Below, one piece after another: positions 30,801 through 35,258 of a DNA stretch of 47,523 nucleotides. Both the position numbers and the translations under genes were made by a program. How positions within the stretch are numbered: position 1 is the first letter of the stretch; each line of letters opens with the position of its first letter. The notes beneath the pieces were generated by a model. The model was given only the letters and a program-made list of their open reading frames with translations, had not been told where the DNA came from and did no database searches. This DNA comes from Bacillota bacterium (GTDB lineage: Bacteria; Bacillota; UBA4882; UBA8346): positions 1-47,523 of the forward strand of contig JARKQY010000032.1 in assembly GCA_029974635.1 (NCBI GenBank). The letters run 5' to 3'.

Positions 30801-31294
30801 TAAGTATTCAAAAATTACAAATTGAAGCTTTCTTTGATCTGAAGGACCGACCCACCGGCAGATACGATTGTTATGCCTTTTATCCGGACGGCCATTCCGT
30901 TATGTTAAATAATCCGGTAGAGGTTCGGGAATTCTCAGCGGAACTCTACCACGCTCAAACCCTGTTCCCGGTCTATTTCGATTTTGATAAAGCCAATATC
31001 CGTACCAATCAAAGTCGCAATGTCGAACGTGATCTAAAGGTCCTGCTGGAAAATCCGAACTCCAGCATCATGTTGGGGGGATATACCGACGAGCGGGGCA
31101 GTTATATTTATAACCTGGGACTTTCCATGCGCCGGGCCGAGGCCGTCAAGCAATACTTCATCAAACGGGGCGTTAAACCGGAACGAATTACGATTTATTC
31201 GTATGGTAAAGAATTTGCCCAACAAGGCTCCGATGAAAAGGTCTGGCAAAATGACCGGCGGGTGGATGTGGTGATATTTGAGGATCAGGAGTAG
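18878..31294 (+). CDS. Giant DUF11-repeat surface protein with SdrD-B, IPT and C-terminal OmpA domains (about 4,138 aa)
   Basis: Secreted structural or adhesive cell-surface protein. Signal peptide ends VFA-NP. The ATG at 18878 is used; the ATG at 18893 (AGG 9 bp upstream) is an equally good start. Residues about 35-3330 are DUF11-type immunoglobulin-like repeats of roughly 120-150 residues each, with recurring cores such as TNTGDADATDLEIVDTL and PGDTVSYRITL. Then come an SdrD-B-like domain (about 3337-3427), a carboxypeptidase-regulatory-like fold (about 3434-3515), a last DUF11 repeat (about 3574-3700), a second SdrD-B domain (about 3707-3804, GKVFNDLNANGVQDPDEKG), two IPT/TIG-like domains (about 3836-4018) and an OmpA domain (about 4024-4138). 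The last has FDFDKANI, GYTDERG and LSMRRAEAVKQYF, the Asp/Arg pair that binds peptidoglycan. Uninterrupted over 12.4 kb, so under selection. Confidence 0.9.
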   Translation: MRLLKMKLNHCLAAIALICILVLTVTTPVFANPALRVDQTVPDTFINDTAGQTYQATITNIGDMTAQNVAVNIDIPAGFYKIGTPTALFKTDSDDPGTPVAITITGSDPFDVSFDIPLSLAPGQIVEITYQLATTLLVAPGNSSVNTITVNESYTYIDIHGEDIPANESYQRLVYVKQGIINVTLTPINPLPFQASRGETITLEARLTNSGDGPLYNVNFTATWGANFSSPQLVGGNVTPTQSGNSYIYTTGIADAVQPGASVYFRYQLTVSDYHFTFALHSTATSDPVSPGNPGSAAAVFTFIIQQPNINITSTPITIDYGAPPQAAQIVISNSGPGPARQFKLNTNIHNIFTVSDISSSWTYANGVFTYNGGPITQGNPVTLTYKVTPAHPENLLADPTSGSILITPSYQNDIDQGFSYPIVYQNYSISNIPVLGLTQTIRSEATDSDNSRVYLGEHIHIDYTPTLTRTAKWSSPEIVLTDTVPSYFTVENVTVTGVPAGTIVWTPGSNTIEWRLTPVQAATSPKLTIDLQVTTDPGLANTILTNSATISGTTLWCPLSVTRTASFYLQSRDDAESNFSYESKIVTNLPGEGSFDVCGKDGKNIIEYQIEYSFGATSNGTWTGSSISDQLNQSQTYVAGTAQYSTGDGNWHHVPGGSITGTTLQLTIDLEFLKNDLFGGDDLVRGKAIYFKYQLRLTNASLPLGGPTSRTFTSVTELMLNGATGGSGAIGNTFYQGVFVPISRAALNLSANLGTAEVSKGQIVHTTITVANVGNTPWNKNNLTITLTTPTASGSPNGSYSYLTPLILNGSHVTGFNGAIPAVTIVPGTPEKIKFEFSTPVTAGGTISFDLVKTDSDNYTLQAQLDFDDDLNGHSAAMTSATPFLCMEGILSLIVNPDPIQVNANTISWQINVTNIGSGIAYGTVLEDNLNGILDYVSSIPAQTAQNGTTVSWNLGDINPGQSQSITITAHTNDNADFDTHTNQITAKLTWVDRIPGNHYFNPATAVAKPEFNNVNSTSSTFVENRCDDHVELGSYATLKLHVKNNGWTTNYNYIIKQDFKETGFVYQPGTTKIDGIDVNDSLVTRNGATLTFSGLPQFQALTPQGEFTLTFRVYAPESFNSKNKIQASATWQLPTDNSLRSGLINGAEFLVPQFLPNITVAVDGKLAAADDSTYTKNVVAVAGDLIKWRIRITNSGTADAKGVVLQNIIPTNMTFNSISAFTSTPATDPVDHSAPPANTLWGIADIAKGTTATYYVTAAFTGNCGSVQQNRARVTWGPDSSSLSTPGHNTDFANFITQAAVNSVTATISNFTTKAGRVNITFTTSGAPLHDLVLPLDISNRFQVDSEMTYGGSLPVPVTAPVSGDSGVLTWRWDGGLPIQIPAGTYMIGFNIRDKDLNCNNGSPVTSLNNYTFKNSTNDLVNGSYSLDATPAKAILAVTKTPAVQVAQNGSTVTWVIQVTNTGDADATDLEIVDTLGDGTAENGFTYSATTSPPPNVIHGNVLKWTGLDLNVGQTYTITLIAMVNAAGIHTSSVTATEYNRDFLAKVAEKSADAAVAMVGMTKALDQSTGVGYDASADSYGEIVKYTISINFQDTSDYSNVIIRDTLPAGLQYVSETRSATLASITPNHAGKNLTWDLSSFTGPDMVSITYYARIIDESQARGSNLINAAKCSFDTHYGNGMTASFPNTLSQLQSQQAFILQRPDVILSGRSALPASGSVVTADQVINHTLTVLNQDLPDVSPAYQVIVREILPSGARTAAPTASVIVKKNSITALALNTDYTCTYISETGQLTVAMLDTPLGILQKNETYEITYSTMVDSNIGAGQTLNHSAQLASYYSQPAATAGSKSYTGNTRNAGFTTQNSIYALTINSPASGKVKPGDTVSYRITLNIPKGTSIYDFHLADTLPAGLSYNLGSSDGLNKSGSIFHFLSDPMITGNIATGQTLTWVSESDNVDITNNDAADWVLTLDFTATVLDVEAIAQGNILTNSAIFNFNKVNNSSGSRTNNISQTVNVTVNEPALAISKTVTSAGPYQAGNTISYKITLQNTSTEIAFDVAVTDTLDSKLTLSGTPTSNPGGIAFSQNGQQLTWGSDGNLDIAPGGTVDILVNAALNDTVNPREPIGSAATAEWTSKDAFNANERIYNASTSAANVTIVDNTDLSKTISGSPTYVIGETFHYQLLMTLTKGTTANVIVYDTLPAGVEFVSATITPDGSGAVQYTLSHNPQPGEQNTINWNFGSITVPKNQGNTLIIDYVVRIMNTPGNQAGQTCPNNAYLSYQDGLSVGHNTPNRTQTFTVKEPDLAISQSYASGIWEAGNIVSCTVRVWHNSIISSDNVSAYDLIITVDIPSGMSYIPGSSSPAATLDSGKLSWQINQLNTTYTAGSPLTLTYNVQLADTVQPGQSITGNTNLTWTSLPGPDPNERTGTDGVGGLNDYRVTTSATLNATDTLNLTGTRLGSPNRPVGDEVSYQLEVHLNEGTSVGVQVKNTIPPGMEFVSATIAKGHDEISYSLLGSPSPGATGQVVWNFGAIVNPSNGDSTDDTVTIYMVAVVKDLLVNNNGHILINQAHMEYIDGQGNPQATAIQHMDVTIIEPQLAVNASGPSTISPGQQPAFTVNIPNIGTGTAWQTSFNILFPPEMRHQAPLVQSLKAGTRTLSETGPDDYDVTYDPTSGLWGFVVKSNNARIDAGETMTLIFQSALNSDQVFTGYSINILASLTQYYSRDTGSGMAPATRTYLPGLKAPMNLDIQTPVIETSSIVDKPIARPGDTVRFTVTLTNNGNADASGVIYQGEMDAAFTPGTLRNATCSYGAANITVNPDGGSNGTGRISISNIIINQGDTVTIQWDITLKPVWANGYPVQDTATLDVPHFPDSIAINLNTVTIDSAPVFTVHNTDTDINGGTLAPGEIIKYTITVRNTGNEDAINSFLKDLIPSNTSYVPNTTKLNGVNIADDGSGQCPLVNGMMVQTPGDAGGWLTVGKTATVEYEVQVDPGVAGFTIISNQAELTASGEGSGPIPILFSDDPDTAPVGDATLSVVGASPFLYAYKTVMDNNGDQLLPGETLTYHISLTNFGVNNATETIYTDYIPADTGFVNGSITVNGIPAAIVPEGNQFTLNLGSIAPGNQTVITYQVTVNGGTNGHIITCQGAADCAELPPVFSDADGNPANGYQATEIPVGGVPVLRAIMSVADSNGNQVEADDQLEYTIRIANIGGGDATNVTLITPIPNWTTYINNSTKIEGVSIADRSDNLPLLTPGVNLGTIMAGETKVVQYRVRVNHNTPPGAVIDCQANFTADGELSGISDSNLDDGLETGNNPSNPNDDDPTRVQLSGNPSVANVTGMVWWDQNYNNLYDSGEPKEKLWSVEIYQGSTLIQSTTTNISGTYQFIGLIPGAGYQLRFKDQVNGQVWHIINNVTLLAGTILDNQDYPLQPTGVVYDAVTRQPVAGATVTINGPSGFNPTTHLGTGQASQVTGDKGFYYYNILFNQGAPDGNYTLSVTPAPVYSPVFPSTILPPQSGAFTPANLEAVNSVVANATPPQGSDPTTYYLSWQLVSTDHVIVNNHIALDPILQGSVVLAKTAAKKSAAIGDFVPYTVQLENKIAALIQPLTLQDRLPSGFKYVKGSARVNGVKLEPTGETTLSWTNLSLPPHGKMVITYVLLIGSQVMEGNIYKNSATALHGITNTTISNTGTAQVQVIGEPLFTASLVAGKVFNDLNANGVQDPDEKGIAGIRIITASGQIIITDSFGRYHLDGFYVSHSSRGQNIVLKVDPNSVPAGMVFTTENPRVIRITQGLMGKVNFGLRIPPEAIKPTIETPAPILEPVETPTPVAYPDITLTKVNPEEGLVNTKATVTITGSGFRPGIQAAFTKERSELVVTDTQFISDTQISVDLDLKEAVLQKYDLTVTNDDGKSAALTEAYLVKEPEPAPRNRVSPQKGFNNGSLLITLTGPDITPGVDIKLINSFGVTIPGIIVSIQKLQIEAFFDLKDRPTGRYDCYAFYPDGHSVMLNNPVEVREFSAELYHAQTLFPVYFDFDKANIRTNQSRNVERDLKVLLENPNSSIMLGGYTDERGSYIYNLGLSMRRAEAVKQYFIKRGVKPERITIYSYGKEFAQQGSDEKVWQNDRRVDVVIFEDQE

Positions 31295-31337
31295 CAGTTT
31301 CAAGTACGCAGCCGCTAAATTCTTCATCAAATTTAAA

Positions 31338-31445
31338 ATGAAACGATATGCGGAAGGAAGTCCCTTAATCCGGGAAGCGTTAAATAAAGGGAAAATATTA
31401 TATGAACAGCGTTATTTCGGAGGTGAGAGTCGCTTTTTTGGGTAA
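31338..31445 (+). pseudogene. C-terminal remnant of an MNT-type nucleotidyltransferase
   Basis: The open frame around 31302-31445 encodes KMKRYAEGSPLIREALNKGK followed by ILYE. This matches the usual tail of minimal nucleotidyltransferase antitoxins (…I/REALxEGxxLYE). No catalytic GS-DxD part precedes it; the sequence upstream runs straight into the end of the giant gene. It overlaps the start of the intact MNT gene in another frame. Probably the leftover of an earlier copy. Confidence 0.4.
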
Positions 31446-31764
31446 TGAGGAACTAATCAAGGAGCTAACAGCCAAAATCACGGCGGGCATCAATCCAGAA
31501 AGCATCATTTTATTTGGTTCCATGGGACGTCAGGAGAATAGTGATGATTCGGATATTGATCTCCTGGCGGTTTGGGATGAAGAAAGCGCCTTATCAAACC
31601 GCGAACGCCGCTTGAAATTACGGCGCTTAATTGGCGATTTTGAAAAACCGCTTGATCTTTTGACTTGCACATCTGCCGAACTGGCTAAAGCCTTAGCCGA
31701 GCCTCATTCTTTCACTTCTCAAATCGTAAGGGAAGGAAAAATTATTTATGGTCGACTCAACTGA
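31402..31764 (+). CDS. MNT-type nucleotidyltransferase (antitoxin of an MNT/HEPN module)
   Basis: A 120-residue minimal nucleotidyltransferase. The catalytic signature FGSMGRQENSDDSDIDLLAV (about residues 38-57) carries GS, the conserved Arg and the metal-binding DxD. In MNT/HEPN toxin-antitoxin pairs this enzyme neutralises the HEPN RNase toxin, in studied cases by AMPylating it. Here the next frame, which overlaps the end of this gene, encodes only a truncated HEPN start. The module has therefore probably lost its toxin. Start ATG 31402; upstream purine-rich sequence (AAAGGGAAAA) is a weak ribosome site. Confidence 0.85.
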   Translation: MNSVISEVRVAFLGNEELIKELTAKITAGINPESIILFGSMGRQENSDDSDIDLLAVWDEESALSNRERRLKLRRLIGDFEKPLDLLTCTSAELAKALAEPHSFTSQIVREGKIIYGRLN

Positions 31765-31867
31765 TTATGGAAAATGCATGATCAGGGCGTTTCAAGACTT
31801 AAGGACCATCGAAAACAATCTCAAGGATGACCCGGAATTTTTAGCAGCGGTAATCGGCCATGGCTAA
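31748..31867 (+). pseudogene. Truncated HEPN-domain protein, 39 aa
   Basis: Overlaps the MNT gene by 17 bp, the usual arrangement of these pairs. The product MVDSTDYGKCMIRAFQDLRT plus 19 residues has the first helix of HEPN proteins (A/DL..I...L). It stops long before the Rx4-6H RNase motif, which needs about 100 more residues. No continuation is visible in other frames: the DUF559 gene ends about 95 bp further on the opposite strand. So it is a broken toxin gene. Confidence 0.5.
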
Positions 31868-31963
31868 TCCTCCGGAATATTAAGTGTTACCCATGTCTTG
31901 AAATCGTACCCCTATCTTTTGGGCCAGCAATCAAAAGAGCAAAAACTTAAGTTTCCAGCGACC

Positions 31964-32353
31964 TCATCCCTGAATTTGTTTTGCCGATTCGCATACCTCG
32001 CGAATTCGTTGCATAACTTGATAAATATCCTTCTGAATTTCTTCATTACAGATTCGGATAACTTGCAACCCCCGGGACGAAATGATCCGATCCCGTTCCA
32101 CATCATACTCTCTTTGCCGTTCATGAATCCCGCCATCGACTTCAATGACCACCCCAGCGTCATGACAATAAAAATCGGCAATAAATCCGTCAATCACTTG
32201 CTGCCTTCTAAAATGTAGCCCGTTCAATTGATTGTTTCGTAAATAATACCAGAGCTTCTTCTCGGCGGGTGTCATTTCACGCCGGAGTTGCTTCGCCCGT
32301 TCTTGCTTGATTGGATTGACCTTTTGGCCTGCGATAATCTGTTTTCCTTTCAT
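31964..32353 (-). CDS. DUF559 (Vsr-like endonuclease-fold) protein
   Basis: 129-residue protein of the DUF559 family, related to very-short-patch repair endonucleases and the PD-(D/E)XK fold. Key stretches: RAKQLRREMTPAEKKLWYYL (about 19-38), FRRQQVIDGFIADFYC (about 53-68), VVIEVDGGIHERQREYDVER (about 73-92) with the catalytic-type Glu/Asp, then GLQVIRICNEEI. GGAG precedes the ATG by about 5 bp. Such genes are common in accessory DNA and tend to be associated with intergenic repeats; here a GC-rich inverted repeat pair lies just upstream. Substrate and role are unknown. Confidence 0.88.
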   Translation of the reverse strand: MKGKQIIAGQKVNPIKQERAKQLRREMTPAEKKLWYYLRNNQLNGLHFRRQQVIDGFIADFYCHDAGVVIEVDGGIHERQREYDVERDRIISSRGLQVIRICNEEIQKDIYQVMQRIREVCESAKQIQG

Positions 32354-32384
32354 GACCGCTCCTTTAAATTGCCTAAAATCGACC

Positions 32385-32576
32385 CCTCTCCCGGCCTCTC
32401 CCCGGCGATGAATTTCGATGATGCGGTTCGACGGGGAGAGGTGAATCGACTAAAACCCGGATCTATTTTTTGGGCCTTCAATCCAGGCATTCAAAAGACC
32501 CAAGTTTCAAGCTCCGTCATCCCTCACCGTGAATCTGCTTTCTTGAGCCGCAACGCCGGAGAGGGCCGGGGAGAGG
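32385..32576. repeat. GC-rich inverted repeat pair beside the DUF559 gene
   Basis: A 23-bp arm at 32385-32407 (CCTCTCCCGGCCTCTCCCCG...) is a near inverse copy of 32554-32576 (CGCCGGAGAGGGCCGGGGAG...), with a third related fragment (CGACGGGGAGAGGTGAATCG) at about 32429-32448. No gene is visible between them. Possibly a non-autonomous repeat family; only one locus is visible in the window. Confidence 0.55.
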
Positions 32577-32602
32577 TAAATAGGCATCCTTGACACTATT
32601 TT

Positions 32603-32911
32603 TCAAACCCTAATTTTCCCCACTCCCCTGCCCATCACCGCCACCCAGTAGCCGAATAAGATCCCATCCATCAGCGCCTGGCTATAGATAATCTCATCAG
32701 ACCGGTTCATCTGTTCCGTCCGAGCGCAGTCGAAGCGATCCAATATTTCTCGGTCCTCCGGAACCAGCTTGGCACCCAGTTGTTTCATCAATTCCGCCGG
32801 TTCTTCCCCCATTTGCCGATACTCCGGGTCATGAAAGACGATCTCATCTTGGATCTGGCAGATCCGGTCGAAGATGAATTTTTGGATGCCGGTGCTTTTG
32901 TCGGTGAGCAT
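32603..32911 (-). CDS. Hypothetical protein, 102 aa
   Basis: Not recognised. Translation signals are excellent: AAGGAGG ends 7 bp before the ATG. The protein is soluble and mainly helical, acidic in the middle (PEYRQMGEEPAELMKQLGAK), with a helix-rich C-terminus SQALMDGILFGYWVAVMG. No signal peptide. Size and helical pattern resemble small phage- or plasmid-type proteins. It lies in the accessory patch between DUF559 and an XRE regulator transcribed away from it. Confidence 0.7.
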   Translation of the reverse strand: MLTDKSTGIQKFIFDRICQIQDEIVFHDPEYRQMGEEPAELMKQLGAKLVPEDREILDRFDCARTEQMNRSDEIIYSQALMDGILFGYWVAVMGRGVGKIRV

Positions 32912-33164
32912 GGGGTTAACCTCCTTGAATTAAAGTGAAAAAAGAAAATGGAAAAGGATAAAATCTGTTACTGGTTGATTAGGTTGGCTTTAAGTTTCTT
33001 GAAAGAATCGCAAAATTGCACTAATATCTATGTTAAGAGCGGAATGCTTGTGCCGGGGGACGAAGTTTGATAAAATAAATTAAATATACTAACTTTTGCA
33101 TGACCAAATAAATGTACTCTAATGATAGATACACTCCGTTTTGGGTAAGAAAGGGGATTCCAAT

Positions 33165-33214
33165 TTGCCTAATAGGCAATTTTATATTTATATTATATTT
33201 GCCTATTGGGCAAA
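33165..33214 (+). promoter_or_regulatory. Twin palindromic operators of the XRE regulator
   Basis: TTGCCTAATAGGCAA (33165-33179) and TTTGCCTATTGGGCAAA (33198-33214) are two related inverted repeats flanking a TTATAT -10-like box (33188-33193). TTGCCT inside the first could be the -35 (17-bp spacer). The layout fits phage-repressor-style autoregulation by the gene just downstream. Confidence 0.65.
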
Positions 33215-33252
33215 TGTCAATTATTTTTCTAATATTTTTTTCGGAGGTAATA

Positions 33253-33483
33253 GTGAAGATCAAAACGGAATTTGGGGGAAGATTCAAACAGCTTCGTAAA
33301 GAATTGAATCTTAGCCAAGAAGAAATCGCTGGTAAACTTGGAATTGATGTTTCATCTATTAACCGGTACGAAAAAGACAAAAGAGAACCGGAATATGCGA
33401 CATTACTTAAAATTGCCGCTTTCTTTAATGTTAGCACCGATTATTTACTTGGAGGAACAGAAAATCGAAAGAGATTAAAGTAA
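33253..33483 (+). CDS. XRE-family (Cro/CI-type) transcriptional regulator, 76 aa
   Basis: Small helix-turn-helix repressor. GTG start at 33253 with CGGAGG 5 bp upstream; longer in-frame extension to 33112 would translate across the operators and is rejected. The HTH_3 domain fills the protein: RFKQLRKELNLSQEEIAGKL, then SSINRYEKDKREP and ALLKIAAFFNVSTDYLLG-type ending (here ATLLKIAAFFNVSTDYLLGG). Two palindromes overlap its promoter. A damaged tandem copy follows at 33515. Small XRE proteins with such operators usually control phage, toxin-antitoxin or mobile-element genes. The regulon is unknown. Confidence 0.88.
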   Translation: MKIKTEFGGRFKQLRKELNLSQEEIAGKLGIDVSSINRYEKDKREPEYATLLKIAAFFNVSTDYLLGGTENRKRLK

Positions 33484-33514
33484 TAAATTTAAGGTCTTAA
33501 AGTGGTGGCTGATT

Positions 33515-33646
33515 TTGATAGTTCAAACAAAATTCGGGGAACGTTTCAAACAATTACGGGAACTGGAATATGCTACTCTTATTAAAGTCGCTCAATTTTT
33601 CAATGTATCAACTGATTATCTGCTTGGTTTGAAGGATTATAAATAA
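33515..33646 (+). pseudogene. Internally deleted second copy of the XRE regulator
   Basis: The TTG-initiated frame encodes 43 residues: IVQTKFGERFKQLRE joined directly to LEYATLIKVAQFFNVSTDYL and a short tail. Compared with the intact gene upstream it lacks, in frame, about 30 residues (LNLSQEEI through REP) that contain the whole recognition helix. The flanks of the missing part share GRGAAC in the intact gene, so the deletion may have used short homology. It cannot bind DNA in the usual way. Confidence 0.6.
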
Positions 33647-33952
33647 TAGGTATTCAAATGTTTTCTAACGTTTGTAAGTTTTCCTCCACAAAAGGATACT
33701 TTAGGGAAAAAAATATACATTTAACTGATATGAACAAATATCTTGTCCATTGAGAGATAAAATATCTCACCATCACCGATGCCCCATTTCAGCCTTCCAA
33801 TATACCCCGTCAGAATTAGGGAAACGACTGAGAAAAAGTTCATTGCCAATATTCGGCCAACATGCAAACCTAAAATACAATTGCCAACATTTTCAGCTTG
33901 TATCCAAAAGATTTATCAGGTATCATCGAACGAGCCGAAAGGGGGGAAAACG
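33647..33952. other. Spacer, possible regulator debris
   Basis: AT-rich, without a convincing gene. A stretch near 33810-33835 would read SELGKRLRKS in one frame, reminiscent of the first helix of XRE proteins, but it is too short to call. Confidence 0.3.
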
Positions 33953-34297
33953 ATGCGAAAAGTATGGCTAGTCGTAATTACCGTTGCTATTCTTACGGTA
34001 GCAATGGCATTACCGGCCGCAGCGGCGGTTCCGGCGGGAAACGATTGTAATAAAACCTCGATTTGGAACTTTTTTAGCGGTCCGTCAATAACCCAATCAA
34101 CTGTTCCGTCTACTCCCAAGGATACTACCCCGGTTGAAAACCCCGGTGACCAAATCCAGTGTAAACTGCCGCAGCAGATCTCCAAGCCGGATCTGAATGA
34201 AATCATCACGCAGTTACCGGGTGAATTCGTAGATTGCTTAAAAGGCTTGCTGGGCAATGGAAACAGCCCTGCCTCAAACAGCAATTGCAATCAATAA
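33953..34297 (+). CDS. Small secreted cysteine-containing protein, 114 aa
   Basis: Not recognised. ATG at 33953 with AAAGGGGGG about 6 bp upstream; longer in-frame extension to 33779 lacks a signal and is rejected. Clear signal peptide (MRKVWLVVITVAILTVAMAL, cleavage near AAA). The mature part is Thr/Ser/Pro/Asn-rich with exactly four Cys (NDC, IQC, VDC, SNC), enough for two disulphides. A terminator follows, so it is expressed as a single gene. It could be a small surface or antimicrobial-type protein; no motif shows which. Confidence 0.7.
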   Translation: MRKVWLVVITVAILTVAMALPAAAAVPAGNDCNKTSIWNFFSGPSITQSTVPSTPKDTTPVENPGDQIQCKLPQQISKPDLNEIITQLPGEFVDCLKGLLGNGNSPASNSNCNQ

Positions 34298-34365
34298 CGG
34301 ATTAACCAGTAGTAGATATATTTAAATGTTGGGTTATTAAACTCCACTTGGGTGGAGAACTAAGA

Positions 34366-34388
34366 AGCCGGGGGAACCCGGCTTTTTT
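34366..34388 (+). terminator. Rho-independent terminator
   Basis: AGCCGGG and CCCGGCT form a 7-bp stem with GGAA loop and a seven-T tail. A second hairpin, CTCCAC/GTGGAG, lies just before it (34342-34357). Confidence 0.9.
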
Positions 34389-34499
34389 TGTTCCTTTTTG
34401 TCCAAGGAAACACATGATTTACGAAAACAAGGGAAAAAGTTAAAAATACCGAACTTATTCAATGAAAATGATCCCGACTTTACCTGGGGGTATGAAGCG

Positions 34500-35078
34500 A
34501 TGAGTCACTTTTTCGCCTATCTTGCCCGGATGCGATATATCCGGCGTTGGGGGCTGATGCGTAATACCAGCCCCGAAAATATCCAGGAACATAGCCTGCA
34601 GGTGGCGATGATCGCCCATGGGTTGGCGGTAATTCGCAATCGCTTGTTCAAGGGCGCAGTAAATCCGGAACGGGTTGTGGCTTTAGCGGTATATCATGAA
34701 GCCAGTGAAGTAATTACCGGCGACCTGGCGACGCCGATTAAGTATTTCAATCCCCAGATTAAAAAGGCTTTTAGGGAGATCGAATCCCACGCCAATGAGC
34801 GGCTGTTCGGGATGATCCCGGAAGAGTTAAAAGACAGTTACCATTCATTGCTGTTTGCCGGCGAAGCAGATGCGGATCATTGGAAATTGGTTAAAGCGGC
34901 GGATAAGATCTGCGCTTACCTGAAATGCCTCGAGGAGTTAAAGGCCGGAAATCAGGAGTTTTCAAAGGCCAGCGTTAAAATAAAGCAGGAACTCGAAGGG
35001 TTTCAATTGCCGGAAGTCCATTATTTCCTGGAAAGATTCGTACCCAGTTTTTCATTGACCCTTGACGAACTGAATTAA
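34500..35078 (+). CDS. yfbR: YfbR-like 5'-deoxynucleotidase (HD domain)
   Basis: Dephosphorylates deoxynucleoside 5'-monophosphates in the cytoplasm, by family. 192 residues, close to Escherichia coli YfbR (199). The start at 34500 matches the known N-terminus (SHFFAYLARMRYIRRWGLMRN) and has GGGGG about 9 bp upstream; a TTG at 34398 would add 34 residues just after a terminator. Metal and substrate residues are kept: His31 in EHSLQVAM, His66, the DLATP-K loop and the KAADKICAYLKCLEEL helix. One oddity: the HD pair reads His66-Glu67 (YHEASEV) instead of His-Asp. Glu can still bind metal, so activity is plausible. Confidence 0.9.
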   Translation: MSHFFAYLARMRYIRRWGLMRNTSPENIQEHSLQVAMIAHGLAVIRNRLFKGAVNPERVVALAVYHEASEVITGDLATPIKYFNPQIKKAFREIESHANERLFGMIPEELKDSYHSLLFAGEADADHWKLVKAADKICAYLKCLEELKAGNQEFSKASVKIKQELEGFQLPEVHYFLERFVPSFSLTLDELN

Positions 35079-35258
35079 GATATAAATTCCATGGTGTTTT
35101 GGCATCGCGGCAAATTCCGCTGCGAACCGGGTTAAGTATTGCGGTGGGTGCGCCAATGACACCAAGGCGACCGGATTTTCCGCAAAAATACTAAATGAAA
35201 CCGCCCCAATATGCCGAATTATTTATTGAATAACACGGATAAAAACAGGAGGTGTATT

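Noticed and set aside
18944..31330. Numerous long minus-strand frames across the giant gene
   Set aside because: They follow the codon pattern of the DUF11 gene, lack ribosome sites and show no protein families.
32288..32593. Plus-strand 101-aa frame over the DUF559 start and inverted repeats
   Set aside because: It overlaps a confident gene on the other strand, has no ribosome site and consists partly of repeat DNA.
33112..33252. N-terminal extension of the XRE regulator
   Set aside because: It would translate the twin operators and promoter; the GTG at 33253 has a good CGGAGG site.
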